Shown here piece by piece: positions 41,758 to 50,142 of a DNA stretch of 64,000 nt (position 1 is the stretch's first letter; the number at the start of each line of letters is the position of its first letter). This DNA is from Marinovum sp048263515 (GTDB lineage: Bacteria > Pseudomonadota > Alphaproteobacteria > Rhodobacterales > Rhodobacteraceae). Below the pieces are notes generated by a model, which worked only from the letters and a program-made list of their open reading frames with translations, ran no database searches and was not told where the DNA came from. The translations under genes were made by a program, and so were the position numbers. The stretch is taken from positions 1-64,000 of the forward strand of contig NZ_JBLXEC010000019.1 in NCBI RefSeq assembly GCF_048263515.1. Reading direction: 5' to 3'.

Positions 41758-42914
41758 GGCCGGGCGGACCCCGCTGTCAGACCCAGCACGTCACACCAGG
41801 CCCCGACCACCGCATCGGGCGCATAGCGCTGCATGACCTCCGGGGCGGCCGCCGCCAGCCGTGTCCGGAGCGGGGCATCGCCCATCACCCTGTCGAGGGC
41901 GTCGGCCAGGGCCTCGACCGTCATGTCGCGAACCAGAACCCCGTCGACCCCGTCCTGGATGATTTCCTCCGGCCCGGTGTCACAGGTAAAGGCCACGCAG
42001 GCCCGGCCGGCCCCCATTGCCTCGACCAGCACGTTCGGAAAGCCCTCGAACCGCGAACTGAGCACGAAGACATCGGCCGCGGCATACCAATCCGGCATGT
42101 TGCCCAGGTGGCCTGGCAGATGCACCCGGTCGGACAGCCCCGCCTGCGCGGCGGCATCGAGGATATCCTGACCGGATATCCCTTCCTCGACACGGCCGGG
42201 CAGGAGGCCGGGAATGGCCAGATCCCAGTCCGGATGTCTGCCGGCAATGCGGGCAAAGGCTGCCAGAAGCAGGTCAAACCCCTTCTGATAGGGTTTGGTC
42301 CCCACCGCCAGCAAGAGCCTGCGCCCCTGGCCCAGACAGGCCTGCGGAGAGACCACCGGCGGCCCCGAGGGCAGGCGGGGCTGCACCGCGTTGGGGATGA
42401 TGGTGACGTTCCGGCTGCCGGTTTCGCGGCGCAACCAGTCGGCGATCGGCTGCGTCTGGACAACCTGCGCATCGGAGAACCGATAGACCAGGCGGCGCAG
42501 GGTGCTCCATATCCGGTCCTGCTTGCGATGCCAGGGAGCATTGCGTTCCGACACAACCACCCGCGTCCCTGTGCCGAAGCCCGAGACCACCGCCATGACC
42601 GATTCATGCGGCATCATCGCCAGCATCGCCGTGACCCGGTGCCGTCGCAACACCCGGCGCACTTGCCGGCAGCGGCGCAGGTTGATGAGCAGCTTGCCTG
42701 GCAGGCTGTTGCGTCCCTGGTCGAAGCCCACGGTCTCGCGCGCGATCCCCTCGGGCAGGGTGAAGAAGTCGCTCTCGGGAGAGGAATGCGTCAGCACGAC
42801 CACATCATGCCCCAGGCGCTGCAGTTCGCTAGCCAGCCACACCGTGACACGCTCGGCCCCGCCCGCCTTGAGCGTCCCGATGAACAGGCAGACGCAGGGC
42901 CGCGCCGTGCTCAT
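41754..42914 (-). CDS. Glycosyltransferase, family 4 type (GT-B)
   Basis: A 386-residue GT-B glycosyltransferase. GTLKAGGAERVTVWLA at the N-terminus, NAVQPRLP, LLLAVGTKPYQKGFD for the donor site and SSRFEGFPNVLVEAMGAG (E-x7-E) place it in the GT4 group, near enzymes that use UDP-N-acetylated sugars. The ATG at 42912-42914 was chosen because it gives the standard N-terminus, and it overlaps the upstream stop by four bases. The open frame further upstream is a shadow of the neighbouring gene. Confidence 0.9.
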   Translation of the reverse strand: MSTARPCVCLFIGTLKAGGAERVTVWLASELQRLGHDVVVLTHSSPESDFFTLPEGIARETVGFDQGRNSLPGKLLINLRRCRQVRRVLRRHRVTAMLAMMPHESVMAVVSGFGTGTRVVVSERNAPWHRKQDRIWSTLRRLVYRFSDAQVVQTQPIADWLRRETGSRNVTIIPNAVQPRLPSGPPVVSPQACLGQGRRLLLAVGTKPYQKGFDLLLAAFARIAGRHPDWDLAIPGLLPGRVEEGISGQDILDAAAQAGLSDRVHLPGHLGNMPDWYAAADVFVLSSRFEGFPNVLVEAMGAGRACVAFTCDTGPEEIIQDGVDGVLVRDMTVEALADALDRVMGDAPLRTRLAAAAPEVMQRYAPDAVVGAWCDVLGLTAGSARP

Positions 42915-43699
42915 GACGCGTCGCCCTTCTGCGGCCGAAGCAGGCGCACGGCGATGCGCCGGGGCCATCCGACCATCCGTTTTGCCAGATACATCAGCCA
43001 GTCCCGCCGCTTGGCGAAGGAATAGCGGTGAAAGTGGCAGATCCGCGGCCGGGCCTCGCGCTTGCGCCACAGCCACAGGGTCTTCGGATAGCGGATGTTG
43101 TATTCCGGCGGCAGCGTGGCCAGCCGCAACTCCGACCGCCAGAGCAGCTCGCGCAGCGTGACCTGATCCTTGCGAAAGCCCGCCGCCTTGTAGCTGTCCG
43201 ACCAGTCCTGCAGCAGCGCCCGGGTCCGGGCGTTGCGCCGCACCACGATGACGCCGGTGTTGAACTGCGGAAAGGCGTCGGGCAGCGCCCGGGTCCAGAC
43301 CGCGCGGGTGGCGTGGCGGTTGCGGGCATGGGCATGGGCCATGGCCATGTCGAAGCGTTCGAGCAGCTCGAAGAGCTCGCTCACATCCTCGAGCACCCGG
43401 ATATCGGCATCGAGAAACAGCGTGTGTTCGAAGGGCGATTTCATCAGGCAATCGACCTTCGAGCGGTGATGGGCGGAGGCAAGCTCGATCACCGGGTCGA
43501 ACACTGCGCTCACCGGATGACCGAGCTTGCCGGCATCGGTGAACAGCGCGATGGGCAGATCCGGCATATGCGCGCGCACCGACCGGGCGGCCGCCTCGGC
43601 GCAGGCGATATAGCCTGCGCCGGTGGCGACGAAGACCACCCCGCGGGAGGGCAAGGGCCGCCGGAGGCCGTCAGGGGGGAGCGGAGCTTCACGGGTCAT
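42911..43699 (-). CDS. GT-A type glycosyltransferase (family 8-like)
   Basis: A 262-residue nucleotide-diphospho-sugar transferase of GT-A fold. The DxD metal motif is in TLFLDADIRV (Asp97, Asp99), and FNTGVIVVRRN is the second conserved segment. YNIRYPKTLW precedes a basic tail suited to membrane association. The first 20 residues are poorly conserved in style, so the true start may be slightly inside. The start overlaps the sulfotransferase stop by four bases. The donor sugar is unknown. Confidence 0.82.
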   Translation of the reverse strand: MTREAPLPPDGLRRPLPSRGVVFVATGAGYIACAEAAARSVRAHMPDLPIALFTDAGKLGHPVSAVFDPVIELASAHHRSKVDCLMKSPFEHTLFLDADIRVLEDVSELFELLERFDMAMAHAHARNRHATRAVWTRALPDAFPQFNTGVIVVRRNARTRALLQDWSDSYKAAGFRKDQVTLRELLWRSELRLATLPPEYNIRYPKTLWLWRKREARPRICHFHRYSFAKRRDWLMYLAKRMVGWPRRIAVRLLRPQKGDAS

Positions 43700-44481
43700 T
43701 TCGAGGAGTTTTCCAGCAATTGGGCGTGGATCCGCGCCGGGTCCATGCCATCGCGCAGGCGCACGATCAGCCGCGCCAGGCGATAATCGGCGGTCGGTAT
43801 TGCCCTTGAACGGCGCATCGCCGGCTTGCGGCAGTCGACCAGCTCGCGTCCGAGTCGCTCCGATAGGAGGTTCATGCCGGCATCCGATGTCATGAACTCC
43901 GCGTAGTCGAGCAGCAACAGCCGTGGATGCCTGCGTCTCAGATCCAGCAAACGTTGATTATAGACACACCAGGCGCGCAAGGCGTCCGGCAGGAAGGTCG
44001 GGTCTCGGCTGATCCATCGTCGACCGGCACGGCGGACATAGTGTCCGAAAACCTCGACAGGGTCCCGGAAAACGCCGATCAGAACGGGCGCATCCAGCAC
44101 CTCCTGCCAGAAATCGAAGGTCAGGAGAGTGCGCGGATCCTTGAAGCCCCAGGGGGCCTCGCCCTGCTTCCGGATCAAGCTCTGCGCTTGATCGACCAGC
44201 GCCGGGTCAGGTCTGCCCTCAGGCAAGGACCTGATCAACCGTAGGCTTTCCACGCCATCATCACCGAGAAGGTGCATATTGAGCGACCGGGTTTCGGCAC
44301 GTTCCATCTTGTTGCCGTCATCGTAGCTGCCATTGGCCTCCGCACCGACCATGTCGATACCGCTGCGGTGCAAGGTATCAGCGACTAGGGTCGTGCCGGA
44401 CTTATGCATGCCCAGAACGACGACCGGATGGAAAAAAGCCAGTTCCGTTGAATCTTGCTGCAATGGTTCAGCCCTGATCAC
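43696..44481 (-). CDS. Sulfotransferase family protein
   Basis: A 261-residue cytoplasmic protein with the 5'-phosphosulfate loop GMHKSGTTLV (24-33) and the 3'-phosphate segment IGVFRDPVEVFGHY, so PAPS is the expected donor. The middle (WGFKDPRTLLTF) fits carbohydrate-type sulfotransferases. The start is a GTG at 44479-44481. It should sulfate a sugar of the repeat unit or polymer and so make the product more acidic, a feature common in marine exopolysaccharides (inference). It opens a coupled series running to the ATP-grasp/phosphatase gene. Confidence 0.88.
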   Translation of the reverse strand: MIRAEPLQQDSTELAFFHPVVVLGMHKSGTTLVADTLHRSGIDMVGAEANGSYDDGNKMERAETRSLNMHLLGDDGVESLRLIRSLPEGRPDPALVDQAQSLIRKQGEAPWGFKDPRTLLTFDFWQEVLDAPVLIGVFRDPVEVFGHYVRRAGRRWISRDPTFLPDALRAWCVYNQRLLDLRRRHPRLLLLDYAEFMTSDAGMNLLSERLGRELVDCRKPAMRRSRAIPTADYRLARLIVRLRDGMDPARIHAQLLENSSK

Positions 44482-44519
44482 ATTGGGTATATCTTGAACA
44501 CGCCCCGAAATCCCGGCCC

Positions 44520-45875
44520 CTAGACAAGCCTCTTCAACAGCTCCAGAAAGGAGTCCGACTGGAAGTCGACACGGGTCGCGCCGAGGGATTTTTCATTTTC
44601 AGACAGCATCCGGCAAAATGCGTCAGCCGTCATGTCGGGAAGAGCGGCCATGACGTCTCCTTGATCCGTCAAGTTGAACACAGGGCAACCTATGGAAGCC
44701 GCCCGTAGAAGCGATGTGCTCGCGCAGCCGATGACACATCGGCTTGCCAAGGCATCCACAACAAGGGAATTGGACGATACCTCATATCGAGACCGAATTT
44801 CTTTCATGATCCGCGGATCATCGATTTCCTTGGATTTCGGATGCAACCGTATCGAGAACCTATATCCTGCATCCCGGCACGCCTTGCTCAACACCTCGAA
44901 GAAGTCCAAGACCTCCCAGCCACCAATCCGCAATAGGTTTTCCTCGAGTTTGATCGGCCCGGCGAAATAGGTAATTACTTTCTCGGCGTCACTTTGCCGC
45001 CAAGCATCGCGTGGATCCCCCTCGACGCCGGTGAACCCGAAGGAGAGAACCTTCTGGCAATCTCGTGGAGACATCTCGACGATCTTTTGTCTTTCTGTCT
45101 CGGTGAAAACCACGAGGTAATCTGCGTTCACCGGAAGCACGGCTGCGGCTGCCCCCTTGTTCAGCCTGAGATAGCCATGGAAGAAGACAATCGTCGGAAT
45201 CCCCTCCCGCTTACAGGCTTCGATCAAGATCACATTGTGAGCCGCCCGGTGCTCGCCAAGCACCACAAGTTTCCGTTTCGACAACCTCAGAATTTTTCGG
45301 ATATACTCTATCTCTCTTTCGAGAGCATTTTCGATGTCCCGGAACAGGGTGTCGTCACTCAGGATATTGCGCAAGCCTTCACGCGCCGAGCGAATAAAGA
45401 ACTTTTTCCACTTCCCTCCCGCCAGTGGTAGACTGCTGGAGGAAACATCAAGTTTTTCAAGTTTTCCGCGAACAGACGCGCTATGGCCAGCATTCAAATG
45501 TGGCTCAGAGACCCTCCACAACCTTTCTTCACCTAATTTGCGAACAGCTTCACGCACGTCACGATGAGAGTGTTGAAGGGAACAGAGCTCGATACTGGGG
45601 CGCCTGGCTGTCAAAGGCGTTTTGCGGAGCACCTCAACCACAGACTTGTAGATAAACCTCTTATTGCAACTCTGCGCATGCTGAAGCAATTGATTGGCTT
45701 GCCGCCGCCTGCCACTTTCAGTGTCATGATGTTCCAGAATGCACCTGAAGACCTGGACAGTCGTAGAGTCGCCATGCCGGGAGACGACAGGGCTGTTATT
45801 GAACTGTTCTTCAAATTGCACCCTGCGCAGATTACCTGAGCTCAAGCTCGATGGGGCTATTTCGCTTTGTGCCAT
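44520..45875 (-). CDS. Putative GT-B transferase (capsule/polysialyltransferase-like)
   Basis: A 451-residue protein with the layout of GT-B capsule-type transferases. A variable N-terminal half is followed by LVVLGEHRAAHNVILIEACKR and IVFFHGYLRLN (a conserved His-Gly). FAGPIKLEEN and SIRLHPKSKEID (H-P motif) follow, then a late CASTSLLRAASIGCPVF segment. The HP and S-T/S motifs recall polysialyltransferase and CDP-glycerol transferase groups. A role as nonulosonate transferase is therefore possible (inference). Base composition is lower in GC than its neighbours, hinting at separate acquisition. No signal peptide or membrane helix is seen. Confidence 0.65.
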   Translation of the reverse strand: MAQSEIAPSSLSSGNLRRVQFEEQFNNSPVVSRHGDSTTVQVFRCILEHHDTESGRRRQANQLLQHAQSCNKRFIYKSVVEVLRKTPLTARRPSIELCSLQHSHRDVREAVRKLGEERLWRVSEPHLNAGHSASVRGKLEKLDVSSSSLPLAGGKWKKFFIRSAREGLRNILSDDTLFRDIENALEREIEYIRKILRLSKRKLVVLGEHRAAHNVILIEACKREGIPTIVFFHGYLRLNKGAAAAVLPVNADYLVVFTETERQKIVEMSPRDCQKVLSFGFTGVEGDPRDAWRQSDAEKVITYFAGPIKLEENLLRIGGWEVLDFFEVLSKACRDAGYRFSIRLHPKSKEIDDPRIMKEIRSRYEVSSNSLVVDALASRCVIGCASTSLLRAASIGCPVFNLTDQGDVMAALPDMTADAFCRMLSENEKSLGATRVDFQSDSFLELLKRLV

Positions 45876-45925
45876 CTCAACCTCTCAGATATCCAAATAA
45901 AAATGACAAAGACGCGGCGGCCCAT

Positions 45926-47437
45926 CTACACCTCCGACCGGGTCGTGAGTTTGCCGACCGACGCGAAATCCACCTTCGGGATATTCGCCTTCACCTTCTC
46001 GAGCTGGTCCTTCGACAGGCCCGGCAGCGCCTCGCGCGCAGCGGCGAGCCTGGTCAACTCGGCGACGACCGTCCCGATGTCGGCGGCCTTGATCACCGCC
46101 AGGTCGTAGGGGATGAGCGCGGGGCGGAGGAAATCATTGGCCTGCCGCTCGACCGTCGTCAGGTATCCGATGACGGGCACGCCGAAACTGGCGGCATGGA
46201 AGACCGCAGTCGAATACCCGCCGACAATCACATCGACCCGGTCGCAGAACCGGTCCATCGGCACATCGGCGTGGTCACATATCCGGAGGTTGGAATAGTG
46301 ATCGCTCAGATGCGAGAAGGCCTTTGCATTGCCGCCCGGCGGCCGTGTCTTGAGATAGATCTCCACGTCGAGCCCGGCGATGTCCGGTATGACCTCGGTG
46401 ATGAAATCATTCACGCCGAGAAACATCCCGACCCGCAGCCTACTGTGCCCGGCGGCCGCATGCGCCCGGCCGTTCACGGGCTGTCTCTCCGGCGTTTCCA
46501 TGCCGACCACCGCGACGTCCAGTTGCGGGTTCACGCGCGCCACTTCCCGCCTGCAATGCTCCGTCATCAGGATGGCGCCGGAAAAACAGGACAAGTCATA
46601 GAGCCTGCCGATCGGGCAGGGCAACTTGTACCAGATCGTATGCGACACGAAGACCGCCCTGGCGTTCTGGTCGTGACTGGCAAGCAGCGCCGCGGTGACG
46701 AAGGCCGTCCTCGGCCGCCCGGTAAAGACCAGCCTGTCATCCCCCCTCAGCTGCCGCGAGAAGAAGTCCCGATAGGTCTCAAGTTTCCGGAGCGCGCTCC
46801 GCGTGTAGAGGTAGACAAACAGCTTCTGGAAAGGGTTGAGCCGCGTCGCCCGCAGCCCCAGCCGGAGTTCCCGCAGGAACTGCGCCGCCGCCGCCCCGGG
46901 CTGCCATTTCGCGCTTGCGGCCGCATCCGCCATCAGCAGGGCATACCCCCGGCGCCGGATATCCTCCTCGACCCGGGAATTCCCGCCCGAGTAGACAAAG
47001 ACCACCTCCTCCTTTTCAAAGGAACTGGCGGCGACATTCGCCAGGGCATCCACGCCGGTCGCCGGAGAGACCACGAACAGGGCTTTCGGGTTCGCGATCC
47101 GCGGGCCGCTGTCCTCGACCGCAGCCCCCCGGGCCGGCCTGAGCCTCTCGATCGCGCTCCTCGCAATGATCTTGGCAATCAGGACAGCCTGCTCAGAGGC
47201 CGAAGACCGGTAGATCCAATAGGCGTTCCGGATCTCCTTTTCCAGAAGATCGTGGAGCTTGAAGCCATGCACCGAGGCGCCGCAGGCGTGCTTTATCCTC
47301 TCGAAATCGGCGAGGAACAGCTTGTAGTGATGAATCTGGTCCTTGTCCCAGTTGCGCCTCTGATTGGGCCTCAATGTCGACAGAAGGGCGGCTTTCGCCC
47401 GGCGCAGGGGGCTCGTTTGCAGGCTGTCAGCAGTCAT
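45926..47437 (-). CDS. Putative GT-B transferase, second capsule/polysialyltransferase-like protein
   Basis: A 503-residue protein similar in plan to the downstream 451-residue gene. An N-terminal half of unknown fold is followed by LVFTGRPRTAFVTAALLAS, VFVSHTIWYKLP and ILMTEHCRREVAR. A nucleotide-sugar side follows with VEIYLKTRPPGGNAK and VDVIVGGYSTAVFHAASFGVPVIGY, an S-T-A motif like that of polysialyltransferases. The ATG at 47435-47437 overlaps pseG's stop by four bases. That coupling makes it a good candidate for the pseudaminic acid transferase (inference). Confidence 0.65.
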   Translation of the reverse strand: MTADSLQTSPLRRAKAALLSTLRPNQRRNWDKDQIHHYKLFLADFERIKHACGASVHGFKLHDLLEKEIRNAYWIYRSSASEQAVLIAKIIARSAIERLRPARGAAVEDSGPRIANPKALFVVSPATGVDALANVAASSFEKEEVVFVYSGGNSRVEEDIRRRGYALLMADAAASAKWQPGAAAAQFLRELRLGLRATRLNPFQKLFVYLYTRSALRKLETYRDFFSRQLRGDDRLVFTGRPRTAFVTAALLASHDQNARAVFVSHTIWYKLPCPIGRLYDLSCFSGAILMTEHCRREVARVNPQLDVAVVGMETPERQPVNGRAHAAAGHSRLRVGMFLGVNDFITEVIPDIAGLDVEIYLKTRPPGGNAKAFSHLSDHYSNLRICDHADVPMDRFCDRVDVIVGGYSTAVFHAASFGVPVIGYLTTVERQANDFLRPALIPYDLAVIKAADIGTVVAELTRLAAAREALPGLSKDQLEKVKANIPKVDFASVGKLTTRSEV

Positions 47438-48531
47438 TGCACCACGCTGGCCTCCATCTCGGTCACCACCCGCGCGGCCCCGAGGCCGTCCACCAGGGCC
47501 GCCGCGGCGTCGCTCATCGCGCCGAGCCGCGCGGCGGGCGTCACCTCGTCCAGGGCCGTGACCAGCCCGGCCGTCGGATCCGCCGGGTCGCCGAACCGGA
47601 GCGCCGCACCGGAGGCGCAGAGCGCCGCGGCCGAGGGCGCCTGATTGGGCGCTAGCACGGCAAGCAACGTCGGCACGCCCAGACAGCACCGCTCCCATGA
47701 GGTGGTGCCGCCCGCCCCGATCGCCAGGTCGGCCTCGGCCATCAGCGCCGCCATGTTGTTCGCGCCGACGCAGACCCTTGTCGGCACCGGCATGAGGGCG
47801 GCGCGGCGCGCGACCGCCTCGCGGGCCGGCGCAGAGCAGCCGAGCACGACGGTGATCCGGCTCCCGGCCGGAAGCGGGCAGTCCGCCAGCCTGTCAAGCA
47901 CCCGGGTCGTGACATCGTCGCGATCGACCCCGCCCAGCGAAACCAGGATATGCGCCAGCCGCTGCGGCGCGCGCCGGGCCAGGCTCTCGGCGCGCTGGGC
48001 TGCGAATTCGGCCCGCAGCAGGGCGTAGCGCGGACCGATCAGCAGCGCTGTGCCAGACGGGACGCGTCCGCGGTAATCCTGCGCCATTCGCCCCAGGGTC
48101 TGGTCGAGCAGCAGGTCGCAGCTGTGGGGGCGATCCGCGAGATCGTCGAGCACCATGAGCCGGCCGCCCGCGGGCCGCGCCGCGCGTTCCCAGGCGGCGT
48201 CGAGCGCGTAGTGATCCAGCACCAGCCAGTCCGGCGAGATCCGATCCAGCACCGCCCGGCTCTGCGCCGCATCGCAGGCGCCGCTGACGCCAAGCCAGCG
48301 GGAGTGCACCGTGCGCCCGTCATCCTGCGGGTCAGCCGCGGGCAGCAGATGGCACGTCAGCCCCTGCGCGCGGATGCTGTCAGCCAGATGGCCGGGCAGA
48401 TCGCGACACAGGAAATGGCACTCCGCCCCCCGCGTCTGCAGGGCAGCGGCCAGCGTGAGGCAACGCATGACATGGCCGGTGCCGATGTCGATCGAGGCAT
48501 CGGCGCGAAAGGCGACGACCGGCGCGCTCAT
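47434..48531 (-). CDS. pseG: UDP-2,4-diacetamido-2,4,6-trideoxy-beta-L-altropyranose hydrolase
   Basis: A 365-residue GT-B-like hydrolase that removes UDP from UDP-6-deoxy-AltdiNAc in pseudaminic acid synthesis. VAFRADASIDIGTGHVMRCLTLA is the PseG N-terminus, with the catalytic His in GTGHVMR. WLVLDHYALDAAWE and LVSLGGVDRDDVT follow, and IGAGGTTSWERCCLGVP is the UDP-binding segment. The ATG at 48529-48531 overlaps the pseF stop by four bases. The length fits PseG alone, with no fused PseH acetyltransferase. Confidence 0.92.
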   Translation of the reverse strand: MSAPVVAFRADASIDIGTGHVMRCLTLAAALQTRGAECHFLCRDLPGHLADSIRAQGLTCHLLPAADPQDDGRTVHSRWLGVSGACDAAQSRAVLDRISPDWLVLDHYALDAAWERAARPAGGRLMVLDDLADRPHSCDLLLDQTLGRMAQDYRGRVPSGTALLIGPRYALLRAEFAAQRAESLARRAPQRLAHILVSLGGVDRDDVTTRVLDRLADCPLPAGSRITVVLGCSAPAREAVARRAALMPVPTRVCVGANNMAALMAEADLAIGAGGTTSWERCCLGVPTLLAVLAPNQAPSAAALCASGAALRFGDPADPTAGLVTALDEVTPAARLGAMSDAAAALVDGLGAARVVTEMEASVVQ

Positions 48532-48806
48532 CGCCCCGGCTCCGGCGCCCCGAACAGCCGCTCGGCCATGCGCCAGTCTTCCGCGGTATCGATGTCCTGG
48601 GCGCATGTTGCGAAGAGGTCCTCCGCATCCCGCCGCAGGGCGCGCTGGATCAAAAAGGCGAAGCGGGAGAGCGGAAAGACATTAGCGCCGCTTTGCAGGG
48701 CGGCTGCGATGGGCCAGGCGATCATCGGACGGCCGCAGAACGCGCGGATGTTCTTGCGGGGGATGCGCCTGCTGCCCCCGCGGGCCGGGATGACCGCAAG
48801 CCTCAT
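48528..48806 (-). pseudogene. pseF: Pseudaminic acid cytidylyltransferase, internally deleted
   Basis: The 92-residue product starts as an intact PseF (RLAVIPARGGSRRIPRKNI, then FCGRPMIAWPI). After ALQSG it jumps to the distal FPLSRFAFLIQRALRR segment and then to QDIDTAEDWRMAERLF, the normal C-terminus. PseF is usually about 230 residues, so roughly 140, including the metal- and substrate-binding core, are missing. The frame is kept, and stop/start overlaps with pseC and pseG are preserved. This looks like one or more in-frame deletions. The enzyme should not be able to make CMP-pseudaminate. Another cytidylyltransferase would be needed, such as the SpsF-like domain at 30775-32406. Confidence 0.85.
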
Positions 48807-49951
48807 GCCGCCAACTCTGCGGCAAGCGCCGCGACCACCTCGTCCTGCATGGCCTCGGTCATCGTCGGAAACAGCGGGATGCTGATCGCCTCGGCGTAGT
48901 AGCGCTCGGCCTCGGGGAAATTCCCCGGGGCAAAGCCCCGCGCGCGGTAATAGGGCTGCAGGTGGACGGGAATGTAATGCAGGTTCACCCCGATCCCCCG
49001 GTTTCGCAACCCCTCGAAGATCGCGCGGTGCCGCGCAGCCTCGACCCGCACCACATAGAGATGCCAGGCCGAGACCACACCCTCGGACCGGCCCGGCAGG
49101 GTGACGGGCAGATCGGCGAGCAGGCGGTCATAGCGATCGGCAAGCGCCCCCCGCCGCGCCACGTAGTCGCCAAGCCGCGCCATCTGGGCCCGGCCGAGCG
49201 CCGCGGAGACATCCGTCATCCGATAGTTCCAGCCGAGTTCGACCATCTGGTAATACCAGGGGCCGTCGGACGCATGGGTCATCTCCTTAGGGTCGCGGGT
49301 GATGCCGTGACTGCGCAACCGGGCCATCCGGTTGGCAAGCCCGGCCTCCTGCGTGACCGCCATGCCGCCTTCGCCCGAAGTCACGATCTTGACCGGGTGG
49401 AAGCTGAAGACCGTGATGTCGCTGTGGGCACAGGCCCCGACGGGCCGGTCTCCGGCGCGCCCCCCGATGGCGTGCGAGGCGTCCTCGATCACCCGTATCC
49501 CGTATTTGCGGGCCAGCGCGCCGATCGCCTCCATGTCGCAGGACAGTCCGGTCAGATGTACCGGAACGATCACCTTGGGCAGCTGTCCCGCGCCATCGGC
49601 CGCGCGCAGCTTGTCCTCGAGCCGGTCAGGACAGAGATTGGCCGTGACCGGATCGATATCGACGAAATCCACAGTCGCCCCGCAGTAGCGCGCGCAATTG
49701 GCCGAGGCCACAAAGGTGTTGGGCGAGGTCCAGAGCCTGTCCCCCGGCCCCAGGTCGAGCGCGACACAGGCGATATGCAGGGCCGAGGTCGCGCTGTTCA
49801 CCGCCACCGCATGGGCGGCACCCGTGGCCTCTGCCACAGCAGCCTCGAAGGCCGGAACAGCCGGGCCCTGGGTCAGGAAATCCGACCGCAGAACTTCGGT
49901 CACCGCGTCGACATCCTCTTGCCGGATGTCCTGCCGTCCATAGGGGATCAT
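48803..49951 (-). CDS. pseC: UDP-4-amino-4,6-dideoxy-N-acetyl-beta-L-altrosamine transaminase
   Basis: A 382-residue DegT/DnrJ/EryC1-type PLP aminotransferase, step two of pseudaminic acid synthesis. MIPYGRQDIRQEDVDAV is the classical PseC start. SATSALHIA binds the phosphate, EDASHAIGG follows the conserved Asp, and SFHPVKIVTSGEGG contains PLP Lys188. GWNYRMTDVSAALG completes the fold. The ATG at 49949-49951 has AAGGAAG upstream, so it is preferred over the longer open frame. It overlaps pseF by four bases. A 191-base gap separates it from pseB. Confidence 0.95.
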   Translation of the reverse strand: MIPYGRQDIRQEDVDAVTEVLRSDFLTQGPAVPAFEAAVAEATGAAHAVAVNSATSALHIACVALDLGPGDRLWTSPNTFVASANCARYCGATVDFVDIDPVTANLCPDRLEDKLRAADGAGQLPKVIVPVHLTGLSCDMEAIGALARKYGIRVIEDASHAIGGRAGDRPVGACAHSDITVFSFHPVKIVTSGEGGMAVTQEAGLANRMARLRSHGITRDPKEMTHASDGPWYYQMVELGWNYRMTDVSAALGRAQMARLGDYVARRGALADRYDRLLADLPVTLPGRSEGVVSAWHLYVVRVEAARHRAIFEGLRNRGIGVNLHYIPVHLQPYYRARGFAPGNFPEAERYYAEAISIPLFPTMTEAMQDEVVAALAAELAA

Positions 49952-50142
49952 GTTGCTTCCTTTATGCCTCGAGGTGTCCTGATAGACCCCGGGAGAGTGT
50001 CGTTCATCTGCAAGGGCTGGGCAGAGGCCGCCGCAGCCTGCGCCACCAAGGCCCTCCGCAGTCAAGATCGGGCCAGGGACCTTCAACCGGGGGCCGTCAA
50101 ACGGTGTCCCGCCGGCGGCCCGGGCGGCGACGGCGAGACCAC

